DNA of 64,000 nt from assembly GCA_903927185.1 (NCBI GenBank), contig CAIYLW010000003.1, positions 62,001 to 126,000 on the forward strand, written 5' to 3'. Of the stretch, positions 18,022 through 27,731 are shown piece after piece. The stretch comes from an uncultured Bacteroidota bacterium. Lineage in GTDB: Bacteria; Bacteroidota; Bacteroidia; Chitinophagales; Chitinophagaceae. Under the pieces are notes generated by a model. The model ran no database searches, was not told the DNA's origin, and saw nothing but the letters and a program-made list of their open reading frames with translations. Both the position numbers and the translations under genes were made by a program. How positions within the stretch are numbered: the stretch's first letter is position 1; the number at the start of each line of letters is the position of its first letter.

Positions 18022-18025
18022 TGCG

Positions 18026-19021
18026 ATGAAAGTTGTATTCTTTTCAAGTCAGCCTTACGATATTCAGTTTTTCAACCTTCACAAAGACGAATTTGGGTTC
18101 GAATTAGTTTATTTTGAATCGGCCCTTACTAAGAAAACTGCGGCTCTTGCAGAAAATGCCGAAGCAGTTTGTGTTTTTGTAAACGACAAGCTTACTTCAG
18201 AAGTAATCGAGCTTTTAGCTTTACAGGGCGTAAAAATCATCGCATTAAGATGTGCCGGTTTTAATAATGTGCATTTAGAAGCAGCTAAACGGAATGGAAT
18301 TAAGGTTTGCCGAGTTCCTGCTTACTCCCCCGAAGCTGTTGCAGAACATGCGGTAGCCATGTTACTTACCCTGAACCGCAAAACACATAAAGCCTATAAT
18401 CGGGTTCGGGAACAGAACTTCTCACTGCATGGTTTACTCGGATTTGATGTGCATAATAAAAGCGTTGGTGTAGTTGGCACTGGAAATATAGGTAAGGCAT
18501 TTTGTAAAATCATGTTGGGTTTTGGATGTAAAGTTTCTGCATTTGATATAATAGCAAACCGGGATCTGGAAGCAATAGGTGTAGAATTCAAGCCCCTTCA
18601 AGAAGTTTTGGAATGTGATATCATCTCACTTCATTGCCCTTTAAATGATCAAACAAAACATATTATCAACGACAGCACTATCGCTATGATGAAAAAAGGA
18701 GTGATGCTGTTAAATACAAGCAGGGGTGGATTAATCGATACTAAAGCGGTAATTCAAGCTTTGAAATCGTGCCAAATTGGGTATTTAGGCATCGATGTTT
18801 ATGAACAGGAGGAAAAATTGTTTTTCCGGGATTTATCATCTGATATTATTCAGGACGATTTAATTCAGCGATTAATGAGTTTCCCAAATGTGCTAATTAC
18901 TGCTCATCAGGCTTTTTTTACCGAAGATGCCTTGAGTCAGATTACCACAACTACGTTAAAGAATATCCAAGATTTTATTGAAAAAGGAAATTTAGACAAC
19001 AAAGCTGCGTTTTTGGCATAG
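18026..19021 (+). CDS. D-2-hydroxyacid dehydrogenase (D-lactate dehydrogenase-like)
   Basis: The 331-residue NAD-dependent enzyme starts at ATG 18026, since the open frame upstream runs through the promoter. It shows CAGFNNVHLEAAKRNGIKVCRVP, the Rossmann motif VGVVGTGNIGKAF, the substrate-binding Arg in LNTSRGG, a catalytic Glu in YEQEEKLFF and the catalytic His in TAHQAFFTEDAL. The pattern fits fermentative D-lactate dehydrogenases (pyruvate to D-lactate). It is divergent from ileS. Confidence 0.9.
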   Translation: MKVVFFSSQPYDIQFFNLHKDEFGFELVYFESALTKKTAALAENAEAVCVFVNDKLTSEVIELLALQGVKIIALRCAGFNNVHLEAAKRNGIKVCRVPAYSPEAVAEHAVAMLLTLNRKTHKAYNRVREQNFSLHGLLGFDVHNKSVGVVGTGNIGKAFCKIMLGFGCKVSAFDIIANRDLEAIGVEFKPLQEVLECDIISLHCPLNDQTKHIINDSTIAMMKKGVMLLNTSRGGLIDTKAVIQALKSCQIGYLGIDVYEQEEKLFFRDLSSDIIQDDLIQRLMSFPNVLITAHQAFFTEDALSQITTTTLKNIQDFIEKGNLDNKAAFLA

Positions 19022-19060
19022 AATTTATCTGATATTCGTAGCTTGGTAACCTCAATCAAT

Positions 19061-20095
19061 ATGAAGAGAGTAATTCAATATTTTTTCTATTTCCTAATGC
19101 TGACTTTTGCCTTCTCCTCCTGTGTAAAGGAGTATAGTTTGGAAAACTTGAGATTGAAGGGAGATGCTATTTACTCATTACAAGACTCTCTTGGCAACTG
19201 TACAATTGCTGAAGTACATGGAAAATATAGTACCGATACTACTTTATCAGATAGTAATTATGTTTTAATACACGTTAATTTTACAACTACAGGCAAATAT
19301 AATTTCACTTCAGATACTATAAATGGTATGCTATTTAAAGATTCTGGAAGTGTATTAGTTACTGGTCCTTCAACTATTAAATTAAAAGGTTACGGGCAAC
19401 CAATTCTTCCAAATATCAGTGCATTTTTAATTAATAACAATGTACATGGCTGTGGTTTCTCTATTACAGTAACTCCTGGTATTGACTATTTACCTAGTAC
19501 CGATGCCTCCACCTGGACATTTCAATACATTCCATCTGTATTGAGTGCTGCAGGTGCAAAAATTGACAGCTTTAATGTTACGGTAACTCCTCCATCGATT
19601 CCATATAATGGGAAAGTATACTTACAATATGCTACTTCCTTATTAGATACTTTTTATTTTTCTAAGCAAACGCACGATTATTACGAATTTGGCACACTTG
19701 ATTTTGATTATACTTTTGTTTATGACAAAGTCGACAATTTTATAGAATACATTTATCTAAAGGATAATATGCCAGTTACTACAACCTGGGAATCTCCCAC
19801 AATTGGCGTAAGTTTTGGAGCAGCTTGGGGCTTTGTTAGCAAAACAGGTACTGCTAAGGATGTATTCACAATTATGGGAGTGAATCAAACTCATACCGTT
19901 GCTGGAGCTACTTTTCAAAATGTAATTGTAGTAAAAAGGGAAATCATGTTTGAAGAAACAGGCACTACTTCTTTTATAAAAGAAATGGACGGGTTAGCCT
20001 ATTACGCCAAAGGAGTTGGTCTTATAGATCAAGTGATTAACCTTCCAAATGGGAAAACAGAAAATATTCCACTACTTCATTGGAGTATTAAATAA
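19061..20095 (+). CDS. Lipoprotein of unknown function, beta-rich
   Basis: The 344-residue protein has a type II signal with lipobox Cys21 (FAFSSC). It starts at ATG 19061, because the open frame begins with an upstream TTG that adds nothing plausible. After the lipid anchor, a domain at residues ~35-150 carries two Cys (LGNCTIAEV and VHGCGFSITV) and a beta-sandwich-like alternation. I have the impression that this domain recurs in Chitinophagaceae lipoproteins, but cannot name it. It ends 13 bp from convergent lspA. Confidence 0.75.
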   Translation: MKRVIQYFFYFLMLTFAFSSCVKEYSLENLRLKGDAIYSLQDSLGNCTIAEVHGKYSTDTTLSDSNYVLIHVNFTTTGKYNFTSDTINGMLFKDSGSVLVTGPSTIKLKGYGQPILPNISAFLINNNVHGCGFSITVTPGIDYLPSTDASTWTFQYIPSVLSAAGAKIDSFNVTVTPPSIPYNGKVYLQYATSLLDTFYFSKQTHDYYEFGTLDFDYTFVYDKVDNFIEYIYLKDNMPVTTTWESPTIGVSFGAAWGFVSKTGTAKDVFTIMGVNQTHTVAGATFQNVIVVKREIMFEETGTTSFIKEMDGLAYYAKGVGLIDQVINLPNGKTENIPLLHWSIK

Positions 20096-20108
20096 ACACC
20101 TAGCATTT

Positions 20109-20795
20109 TTAAGAAATTTGGTGCTGATCATCTACCAAAGATTGGGTTTCCACAGTATGGTGTATTGCTTCGATTGGTTTAGCAAAAAACTTGTTCTGGA
20201 ATAATAAAATCACAATCACACCACACGAAATAGATGCATCAGCAATGTTAAATACAGGACGGAAAAACTCGAAATCTTCTCCTCCCCATATTGGCACCCA
20301 ACTTGGAAAATGTGCGTTCCTAATTAAAGGAAAATACATCATGTCAACTACTTTACCATGCAAGAAACCCGCATAGCCTCCTAAATGAGGTAATAGTTTG
20401 GCTACATTCTGAAAATAAATGTCGCTATTTTCAAATATCATCCCATAAAACATACTATCAATTAAATTGCCTAATGCTCCTGCATATATCATTGCTGCAG
20501 AGATAATAAAACCTTTATGATATTTTTTTCTGATAAAATCTCTTAATAAGAAACTTCCCCAAATAACAGCCACTAAACGAAATAAAGTGAGTGCAATTTT
20601 CCCGAATCCACCACCAAATTTCCATCCCCAGGCCATTCCCTCATTCTCTACGAAATGTAAACGTGCCCAATGCAAGCCAAGGATTAAATGCTCTTCACCA
20701 GAAAAATAATGCAGTTTGATATAAAATTTCATTGCCTGGTCAGCAACAATGATAAAGAGTACGATTAAAATGAGTTGTCTAGCTTTCACTTCCAA
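20109..20795 (-). CDS. lspA: Lipoprotein signal peptidase (signal peptidase II)
   Basis: The 228-residue, four-helix inner-membrane aspartyl protease cleaves prolipoproteins before the lipid-modified Cys. It has the motifs HFVENEGMAWG, AGALGNLIDSMFYG (first catalytic Asp) and FNIADASISCGV (second catalytic Asp). It is longer than the E. coli enzyme because of a loop between the Asp motifs, as is usual in Bacteroidota. The start is TTG at 20795 or GTG at 20789; an in-frame stop lies directly upstream. Its action is needed by the many lipoproteins in this window. Confidence 0.93.
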   Translation of the reverse strand: MEVKARQLILIVLFIIVADQAMKFYIKLHYFSGEEHLILGLHWARLHFVENEGMAWGWKFGGGFGKIALTLFRLVAVIWGSFLLRDFIRKKYHKGFIISAAMIYAGALGNLIDSMFYGMIFENSDIYFQNVAKLLPHLGGYAGFLHGKVVDMMYFPLIRNAHFPSWVPIWGGEDFEFFRPVFNIADASISCGVIVILLFQNKFFAKPIEAIHHTVETQSLVDDQHQIS

Positions 20796-20901
20796 AATTT
20801 AAGGTGGGCAAATATAGAAAGTTAAAATGCAATAGTCAAAAGTCAAAAATGAAGAAAAAGCCAAATATTATAAAGAAAGGGGCTAAAAACGCAAGAACCA
20901 C

Positions 20902-23376
20902 CTATTCTTCTAAATAAACACGTTTTACACGCTGACTTATTCCGGTCATTATTTCATAAGGGATCGTATCACTCCAAGCAGCCAATTGTTGTAGGGCAAG
21001 GTTATTCCCAAAAATCTCCACCTGATCGCCTTCTTGTACACCAGGAATATCAGTAATATCAATCATAGTCATATCCATACAAACATTTCCAACAACCGGA
21101 GCTAATTTGCCATTCACAAACATGGAAACCGTTCCATTCCCAAGTCTTCTGTTGAAACCATCAGCATACCCGATTCTAACCGTAGCAATGATGCTGTTTC
21201 GGCTTAGTTTACCATTTCGATTATAGCCAATTGTTTCATTTTCTGAGATTTTTCTAATTTGTGCAATGGTAGATTTTAGTGAAGCAACTGTTTGTAATGA
21301 CAACTCCTTTTGGTTAGCAGTATCAACACCATAAAGTCCAATTCCCAAACGTACCATATCATATTGCAATTCGGGTTTTCTAAATATAGCGGCAGTATTT
21401 GAAAGGTGTTTGACAAATTGATATCCTAAGCCCTTCGATAACTCTTGGCAAGCAGTATCAAATAACATGGATTGTTCTAATGTAAATGCATCCATTTCTT
21501 CAGATTCACTAGCTGCCAAATGACTAAATGCAGACTTTACTAAAAAAAAATGACTCGTTTTTATCTTATTTGAAATTGTTAATGCCTCACTTACTTCAAA
21601 TCCTAATCGATTCATTCCTGTATTAAATTTGATATGAACAGGGAAATTAGTGATGCCTTGTTTTTGAATATATATTTCAAAAGAATTAAAAATAGTATTA
21701 GAAAAAAGTTCAGGTTCTAAGTGATATTCTAATAATGAATCAAAACTTGCTTCATCTGGGCTCATTACCATTATAGGTAATCTGATACCAGCTTTTCGCA
21801 ATACCACACCCTCATCCGCATAAGCCACTGCGAGATAATCAACTTTGTGAAATTCCAATAATCTTGCAACTTCTACAGATCCACTACCGTAACTAAATGC
21901 TTTTACCATCGCCATCACTTTGGTTGTAGGACGGAGTTTCTGTTGATAAGATTTAAGGTTATGCAACATTGCTGAGAGATTAATTTCCATCACAGTTTGG
22001 TGCTGCTGCTTTTCGAGCCATTTACTAATTCTTTCAAATTCAAAAATCCTCGCTCCTTTTAAAAGAATGTATTCGTTCTGAAAAAGGTGATGCGTTGCTA
22101 GTTGTAAAAACAACTCTGTAGAATCGTAGAAATCACCAGCAATTCCAACTTGCAAAAACTGATTCTTGCAGGCACTAATTTTAGTTCCTATCCCAATGAT
22201 TCTGTTAACTTTTTGTTGAATTAATTCTAAAGCAACTTGTTGATATAATTCTGTATCATTAAAACCAGATTGTAAAATATCTGATAGAATTAATGTTGCC
22301 TTTTGCTCCCCTGCTTGTTGTTTCAGGTAAGAAAGGGCTAATGATAGTGATGATAAATCATTACTATAGCTATCATTAATGAGATAGCAATTATTGATTC
22401 CGGTTTTTAATTGCATCCTCATTTCTACAGGATTAAGCAATTGCATCCGCATTTGTATTTTTTCCGAACTATAACCCATTATTTTTAAAACACACCAGCA
22501 AGTAATTGCATTATCGATGGAAATAGGATCAGAAAAAGGAATCGTAATTTTCTCTTCTTTGTCAGTAATAATAGCAGTAATACAAGTTGTATTTGCTAAG
22601 CGTTCTTCCTTAATTATTTTTAAACTTGCTGCAGTTTTTCTACTCCACGTAAATGCATTAGGTAATTGTTGATTCACTAGTTCCACTTCAGCTTGTGTCA
22701 TGTCGTTAATCGCAACAATTGTTTTTTCACTTAACCGAAATAGCTGCAATTTCTCATTTAGTTTTTCTAGTCTGTTTTTAAACCCTTCATTATGAGAATG
22801 ACCGATGCTCGTAAAAACACCGATAGAAGGCCTTATCATTTTCCACAAAGCTTTCATTTCATCAATCTTAGAAATACCTGCTTCGAAAATTGCAAGGGTA
22901 TGGGTTTGATTCATTTGCCAAATACTAAGTGGAACTCCTATTTGTGAATTATAACTCCTGGGGCTTCTCACAATATGATGATCTGTCTGTAATAATTGAA
23001 ACAACCATTCTTTTACAATAGTTTTTCCATTACTTCCTGTAATACCGATTACTGGTATTGAATTATTAAAACTGGTTCGATGATATGCAGCAAGTGTTTG
23101 TAATGCTTCTAATACATTTTCTACGAATAGATAATTTGCATCATTTGCTAAAACAGAATAACCATTTTGAACAATAAAATTTCTTACTCCTTTTTCATAT
23201 AGATCTGATATAAATGAATGACCGTTCTTTCTACTACTACTCAATGCAAAAAAAATCGATTTCTCTGGATAGATCAGCTTTCGGCTATCTATCAAAATAA
23301 ACTCAACTTCATGATCCAATAGATCACTATGTTTTGCATGTATAATGTTTGCTATATCAAGGATGGAGTAAGTCAA
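20902..23376 (-). CDS. Bifunctional MurF ligase / alanine racemase
   Basis: The 824-residue fusion has N-terminal residues ~1-455 as MurF, with ATP loop GITGSNGKTIVKEW and EPVEMRMQL-type end motif (NPVEMRMQLKTG). It adds D-Ala-D-Ala to the UDP-MurNAc-tripeptide. Residues ~460-824 are the PLP enzyme alanine racemase (Lys in MAMVKAFSYGSG, later IGYADGFNRRLGNG with the catalytic Tyr region VGNVCMDMTMIDIT). Fusing supply of D-Ala with its use is common in Bacteroidota. The start is a TTG. It follows terC by 4 bp. Confidence 0.95.
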   Translation of the reverse strand: MTYSILDIANIIHAKHSDLLDHEVEFILIDSRKLIYPEKSIFFALSSSRKNGHSFISDLYEKGVRNFIVQNGYSVLANDANYLFVENVLEALQTLAAYHRTSFNNSIPVIGITGSNGKTIVKEWLFQLLQTDHHIVRSPRSYNSQIGVPLSIWQMNQTHTLAIFEAGISKIDEMKALWKMIRPSIGVFTSIGHSHNEGFKNRLEKLNEKLQLFRLSEKTIVAINDMTQAEVELVNQQLPNAFTWSRKTAASLKIIKEERLANTTCITAIITDKEEKITIPFSDPISIDNAITCWCVLKIMGYSSEKIQMRMQLLNPVEMRMQLKTGINNCYLINDSYSNDLSSLSLALSYLKQQAGEQKATLILSDILQSGFNDTELYQQVALELIQQKVNRIIGIGTKISACKNQFLQVGIAGDFYDSTELFLQLATHHLFQNEYILLKGARIFEFERISKWLEKQQHQTVMEINLSAMLHNLKSYQQKLRPTTKVMAMVKAFSYGSGSVEVARLLEFHKVDYLAVAYADEGVVLRKAGIRLPIMVMSPDEASFDSLLEYHLEPELFSNTIFNSFEIYIQKQGITNFPVHIKFNTGMNRLGFEVSEALTISNKIKTSHFFLVKSAFSHLAASESEEMDAFTLEQSMLFDTACQELSKGLGYQFVKHLSNTAAIFRKPELQYDMVRLGIGLYGVDTANQKELSLQTVASLKSTIAQIRKISENETIGYNRNGKLSRNSIIATVRIGYADGFNRRLGNGTVSMFVNGKLAPVVGNVCMDMTMIDITDIPGVQEGDQVEIFGNNLALQQLAAWSDTIPYEIMTGISQRVKRVYLEE

Positions 23377-23380
23377 TATT

Positions 23381-24346
23381 TTATTTTTTATAATCAGGTA
23401 ATGACTGAATCATTCCCTTTTTATCATGATAAATTGAATAAATTATGGAGCCTGAAATACAAACCAGAATTACGCCTAAGGAAAAGACGGTTTGAATTGT
23501 TTTATCCAACCATTGATCGAGATAATATTCTCCTAACATTTTAATGCCAATAAAAGCTAACACTATTGCAATGCCTTGTTGCAAGTAATCGAATTTGTTT
23601 ACGGCTCCTCTTAATAAAAAGAATAGCGATCGCAATCCTAAAACAGCAAAAATATTGGAAGTATAAATAACCAACTTTTCATTTGAAATCCCCAAAACAG
23701 CAGGTATGGAATCCATAGCAAATACAAGATCGATGGTGGCTAATAATACCACTACAACAAATAATGTGGTATAAACTGGTTTCCCATTTTCTCTGATCAT
23801 TATTTTACCATTCCCATCATGTGATGCAATTGGCAAATATTTCTTTAAAAATTTGTACACTTTCGTTTCATGAGGTTCAAATGTATCATCCTCATTTGTA
23901 GTAAACATTTTATATCCTGTATACAATAGAAAAATACCAAATCCATATAATATCCAATGAAATTTAGCCACTAATGCAACACCTAATGAGATAAAAATAA
24001 TCCTGAATACGATGGCCATCAATATTCCAATCAACAAAATTCTAGAGTAATTTTTTTCTTTTACTTTAAACGAATTAAATATTAATATAAAGACAAAAAT
24101 ATTATCGATACTTAAACTCCATTCCATCAGGTATGCGCTCATGTATTCCAGAGCTGGCTTACTGCCCTCTAAAATCCACATAAAAACAAAAAAAGAAAGT
24201 GCAAGTGTAACCCAAAAAATGGTTTGAATAAAAGCTTGCTTTATTGTGACTTCCTTATTTTTTTTACTGATCAGTCCTAAATCAAAAACAAGTGCTAATA
24301 AAAGTACTATTCCAAAAATGAAATAAACGAACTGAGTGTTGTTCAT
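23381..24346 (-). CDS. TerC-family integral membrane protein
   Basis: The 321-residue protein has seven to nine membrane helices and the family acidic motifs EWSLSIDNIFVF and TIDLVFAMDSIPAVLGI. TerC relatives such as Alx are linked to manganese or calcium export and to metallation of secreted proteins. Ordered after gldF-gldG and before murF/alr on the minus strand, it is probably co-transcribed. Confidence 0.92.
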   Translation of the reverse strand: MNNTQFVYFIFGIVLLLALVFDLGLISKKNKEVTIKQAFIQTIFWVTLALSFFVFMWILEGSKPALEYMSAYLMEWSLSIDNIFVFILIFNSFKVKEKNYSRILLIGILMAIVFRIIFISLGVALVAKFHWILYGFGIFLLYTGYKMFTTNEDDTFEPHETKVYKFLKKYLPIASHDGNGKIMIRENGKPVYTTLFVVVVLLATIDLVFAMDSIPAVLGISNEKLVIYTSNIFAVLGLRSLFFLLRGAVNKFDYLQQGIAIVLAFIGIKMLGEYYLDQWLDKTIQTVFSLGVILVCISGSIIYSIYHDKKGMIQSLPDYKK

Positions 24347-24387
24347 TAAAGTAATTTATACTTAAAGATAGCAATTGGTCAACAGAA

Positions 24388-26145
24388 TCAAGCAGTGTAA
24401 CGCTTTTTTCTACCCCATTGAAAAAGGCTTCCCAATAAGAGTGTAAAGATGATTGGCAATCCAATATTAATGAGCTGCCATTCTAATCTGTGTTCTTGTA
24501 ATTTCTTTTTATCCAGTAAGCGCAAAACAAATTCCTTATTTCTAGTTTCAAAAAGGTTATTGGTACTAACTAAGTAATCAATACTATTCAAAAAGAATTC
24601 ACGATTTGCAAAGCGATAATTTTCCATCGATAACAAACCCATCGGTAAGGGGCCTTTAGTTTGGGTAACTTCGTTTGTTACGATATCAGCATCTGCCACC
24701 ACGATTTGTTTACCCTCTTTTTCGGCTTTGTTTAAATAGGGTTTACCGGTTGCCCTCAATATAGAATCTGCCAAATTATTACCCACTCTGTTATTAAAAT
24801 AAGAACTGAATTTTCCTTCTAACAATACGGCAATTGGAATATACGATTTAGTAAAACTCCGCATATCATCTTCCGTACTAACACTATTTACAGAAACCAT
24901 TGCGGGACTGGTCAATCTTCTGCTATTACTGTCGGTCGACAACAAAATAGTTTTGGTGATTCCTGGTGCTTTAACCGTGTCGATACTAGAAGGGAATAAT
25001 GGCAAAACCCTATCTAAATTTTTTGTAATGGGATTATCACTATGCGAGGATAGAAAGGGATAGTAGGGCCAAGGCACTCTTTGCATTTTAGGACTACCAT
25101 CGGAGTTTTGTCCAATTACAATAGGTATTTTTGAGCAATTCAAATCTTGTATCAGATCACCGTTGATACGACAGCCGTATTTAAAAAGCAGATCATCAAT
25201 ATCTAATCCCCGATCGTAAGCAGTATAATTTGCTTGATTACGTTTTAAGCTATCTAATTCTGCATAAAGCTTATCTACAAACCAAATTATTTTACCCCCG
25301 TGCATCAAGTATTGGTCCAATTTCATTTTGTCTTCTTCTGTAAATGCAATGGTTGGTTTTACAATCATGATTGCATTAATCAGTGAAGCATCTGGGTAAC
25401 CTTTTTTTAAGTCAAATACAGCTAAACGATATTCATTACGAAGGCTCTCACCTAAATCATTCACTTTTAAATCTATGGGTTCCCCATTCCCAACAGCGTA
25501 TGCAACAGTTGGTATATTTTTTCGAGTTAGTTTATCAATTGCATTTGCAAATTTGTACTCTAACAAAGCTTCTGCAGCATTTCTTGTTGCTTCTATATCT
25601 TCCTGAGGATCTTCGGTAAGTACATTGTATTGCTTAAATACTTTTTTGCTACTTCTTAGATCGATAGCAATTGGTTTTTGATTTTTGTAAGTAAGGAGAG
25701 CTGATGGGATAATGAGCTGTTGGGTGGTTTTCTCTTTTTCAGAAGAAATAGAAGCAGCCTGTTCAAATACTACTCCTAATCGAGCAAGGCTATCATAGAA
25801 AAGCACTTTTGCTGTGTCGTCTTTTATGGATTCACCAGGTTTTTCAAAACTTACTTTAATTAAATTACCACCAGATATGCTTTTAAATTCTGTTAATAAA
25901 TCCTGAACTGCCTGATTTAGTTTTCTATAATCTGCAGGCAGATCTCCTGTTAAGAATACTTGCACCGTTACAGTACTGTCTAGGGCATTCAAAACTTTTT
26001 TGGTAGCAGCACTAACCGTAAAACGTTTTTCTGCTGTAAGATCGGCTCTAAATGTAAAGAGGTTTGAAGTATACACTAAGCCAATAAAAAGGATCACGGC
26101 AATTGCCCAACCAATTCTTCCTTCCAATAATTTTTTCATTGTCAT
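24388..26145 (-). CDS. gldG: Gliding-motility ABC transporter auxiliary protein GldG
   Basis: The 585-residue protein has an N-terminal membrane helix (residues ~10-30), a large periplasmic ABC_transp_aux domain (FTVSAATKKVLNALDSTVTV ... VQVFLTGDLPADYRKL) and a C-terminal helix before the basic end. GldG works with GldF and the ATPase GldA in gliding motility of Flavobacterium. It starts 3 bp after gldF. Two possible ATG starts (26145 and 26139) differ by two residues. Confidence 0.92.
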   Translation of the reverse strand: MTMKKLLEGRIGWAIAVILFIGLVYTSNLFTFRADLTAEKRFTVSAATKKVLNALDSTVTVQVFLTGDLPADYRKLNQAVQDLLTEFKSISGGNLIKVSFEKPGESIKDDTAKVLFYDSLARLGVVFEQAASISSEKEKTTQQLIIPSALLTYKNQKPIAIDLRSSKKVFKQYNVLTEDPQEDIEATRNAAEALLEYKFANAIDKLTRKNIPTVAYAVGNGEPIDLKVNDLGESLRNEYRLAVFDLKKGYPDASLINAIMIVKPTIAFTEEDKMKLDQYLMHGGKIIWFVDKLYAELDSLKRNQANYTAYDRGLDIDDLLFKYGCRINGDLIQDLNCSKIPIVIGQNSDGSPKMQRVPWPYYPFLSSHSDNPITKNLDRVLPLFPSSIDTVKAPGITKTILLSTDSNSRRLTSPAMVSVNSVSTEDDMRSFTKSYIPIAVLLEGKFSSYFNNRVGNNLADSILRATGKPYLNKAEKEGKQIVVADADIVTNEVTQTKGPLPMGLLSMENYRFANREFFLNSIDYLVSTNNLFETRNKEFVLRLLDKKKLQEHRLEWQLINIGLPIIFTLLLGSLFQWGRKKRYTA

Positions 26146-26148
26146 TAG

Positions 26149-26871
26149 TTATCTTTTGAGCAGATTTTTTCTTGTAATAAATAAGAATAGTACAATGATC
26201 CCTAAAAAATAAAAAAGGTCTCTACTATCTATTACGCCTCTACTAATGCTACGATAATGATATTGAATACCTAACAATTCGATATAATAATCAAACCCTG
26301 CATTAAACACGGGTAGTTTACTTATTGCTGAAAAACCTGAATATAAAAGGAAGCAGATAAATGCCCCACCGATAAATGCAACAACTGTATTATTGGTAAA
26401 ACTACTAGCTGTAATCCCTATAGCTGTAAATACTGCAGCCAATAAGCATAATCCAATATAACTTCCAATGGTGGCTCCCAAATCAATTCCACCAGTTACA
26501 CTTAGGCTTTGAATGGAGAACGCGTAAATAATAGAAGGCAGGAGAGCTGTAAGAACAATAAACAAAGCACCAAGATATTTCCCAATAACAATTGATTGGG
26601 GTGTTAAAGGAAGTGTCTTTAAAATTTCAAAGCTACCCGATTTGTATTCATCTGCAAAGCTTCGCATAGTAATGGTTGGTATCAGAAATAATAATAACCA
26701 GGGAGCAAGATTGAAAAACCCACTAAGGCTAGCATAACCAAAGTCAAGGAGATTGGAATCAGGGAAAACAAATAAAAAGAGCCCATTCAATAATAAAAAT
26801 ACAACAAGGGCAAGATAGCCGGTAAGGCTACTAAAAAACTGTTGCCATTCTTTTTTGCAGATCATCCACAT
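26149..26871 (-). CDS. gldF: Gliding-motility ABC transporter permease GldF
   Basis: The 240-residue ABC-2 type permease has six membrane helices and the conserved start KKEWQQFFSSLTGYLA and FADEYKSGSFEILKTLPLT. It pairs with GldG. The ATPase GldA is not in the window. A TAGTTTTG element ends 4 nt before the ATG, so the message may be leaderless; a second in-frame ATG lies at 26865. Confidence 0.92.
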   Translation of the reverse strand: MWMICKKEWQQFFSSLTGYLALVVFLLLNGLFLFVFPDSNLLDFGYASLSGFFNLAPWLLLFLIPTITMRSFADEYKSGSFEILKTLPLTPQSIVIGKYLGALFIVLTALLPSIIYAFSIQSLSVTGGIDLGATIGSYIGLCLLAAVFTAIGITASSFTNNTVVAFIGGAFICFLLYSGFSAISKLPVFNAGFDYYIELLGIQYHYRSISRGVIDSRDLFYFLGIIVLFLFITRKNLLKR

Positions 26872-26875
26872 GCTT

Positions 26876-26883
26876 CAAAACTA
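26876..26883 (-). promoter_or_regulatory. -7 element (TAGTTTTG) directly before gldF
   Basis: Perfect TAnnTTTG with exactly 4 nt between its G and the gldF ATG. No -33 TTTG at the usual spacing was found. Confidence 0.4.
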
Positions 26884-26954
26884 AATCTTCTACTTTAATT
26901 CTATCATACTTTATGGAAATTATCACATTTAGCATCCTAGCTAAAAGAAAAATT

Positions 26955-27281
26955 ATGAACCTACGACTTTTACTAATCGCCTTCTTCCTCTTTGGTATTG
27001 GCATTTTCGCAAATGCGCAGGAGAAAAAAGTAGCACATGTAACTACTAAGCCAACTATTGAAAAGGGGGCAGACGCAATTCCGGTTACAGTTACCAGCAG
27101 TTCAAAGAAACACAAACCAAAGGCTCCGAAACCACCAGAGCCCGTTAAATTCACACCTCCGGTGATTGTAAAAGATAGAGATAAAAAAGCTCCTCCGCCT
27201 CCAATGCCGAAAAAGATTAATTCCGGTAATTTACCTACTCCGCCACCACCGCCAACTCAAAAAGAGATTGATGAAAAATAA
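26955..27281 (+). CDS. Small secreted proline-rich protein
   Basis: The 108-residue protein starts at ATG 26955; the open frame upstream of it overlaps the gldF promoter region. A signal peptide (residues 1-22, ending FANAQ) is followed by a low-complexity Pro/Lys-rich chain with runs of four and five Pro (KKAPPPPMPK, NLPTPPPPPT). It has no recognisable domain and no Cys in the mature part. It could be a flexible periplasmic linker-like protein. It is followed by a strong terminator. Confidence 0.65.
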   Translation: MNLRLLLIAFFLFGIGIFANAQEKKVAHVTTKPTIEKGADAIPVTVTSSSKKHKPKAPKPPEPVKFTPPVIVKDRDKKAPPPPMPKKINSGNLPTPPPPPTQKEIDEK

Positions 27282-27316
27282 ACATCCGAATAATGTATGA
27301 TTTAAATACAAAAAAA

Positions 27317-27351
27317 AGAGCCGCTGCATCAATTATGCAATGGCTCTTTTT
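27317..27351. terminator. Bidirectional terminator
   Basis: AGAGCC (27317-27322) pairs with GGCTCT (27342-27347), and the inner TGCAT/ATGCA extends the stem. There is an A-run before it and a T-run after it. It lies between the convergent proline-rich gene and iscA. Confidence 0.8.
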
Positions 27352-27368
27352 GTATTTTATAAAAAGTT

Positions 27369-27725
27369 CTAAACAGCAAAACTTTCACCACATCCACAAC
27401 TTCTACTAGCATTGGGGTTATTGAAATAAAAACCTTTACCATTTAATCCATCAGAAAAATCTAATTCTGTATTTACTAAGTAAAGAAAGCTTTTGAGGTC
27501 TGTAACTACTTTAATGCCATTGTCTTCAAATACTTGATCCATTGGTTTGATTTCGTTATCAAAATCCAATTTATAGCTTAAGCCAGAGCAACCACCGCCC
27601 ACAACACCAACTCTTAAAAAATAAGAATCGTCTCCTACAACTTCTGCTTCTTCCATCAGCTGTTGTACTTTTTTCTTTGCCTTATCGCTTACGTATATGC
27701 TATTCTCTGCTGCTACTGCTGCCAT
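27369..27725 (-). CDS. iscA: Iron-sulfur cluster assembly A-type carrier
   Basis: The 118-residue HesB/IscA-fold protein has the three conserved Cys of the A-type carrier: GGGCSGLSY and the C-terminal SRSCGCGESF. It delivers clusters to target proteins. It is third in the operon iscS-iscU-iscA, 6 bp after iscU. SufA and ErpA share the fold; the IscS/IscU neighbours favour IscA. Confidence 0.92.
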   Translation of the reverse strand: MAAVAAENSIYVSDKAKKKVQQLMEEAEVVGDDSYFLRVGVVGGGCSGLSYKLDFDNEIKPMDQVFEDNGIKVVTDLKSFLYLVNTELDFSDGLNGKGFYFNNPNASRSCGCGESFAV

Positions 27726-27731
27726 AAAATA

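Noticed and set aside
17960..18025. N-terminal extension of the hydroxyacid dehydrogenase
   Set aside because: The extension spans a perfect TAnnTTTG element, and the family begins at MKVVFFSSQ.
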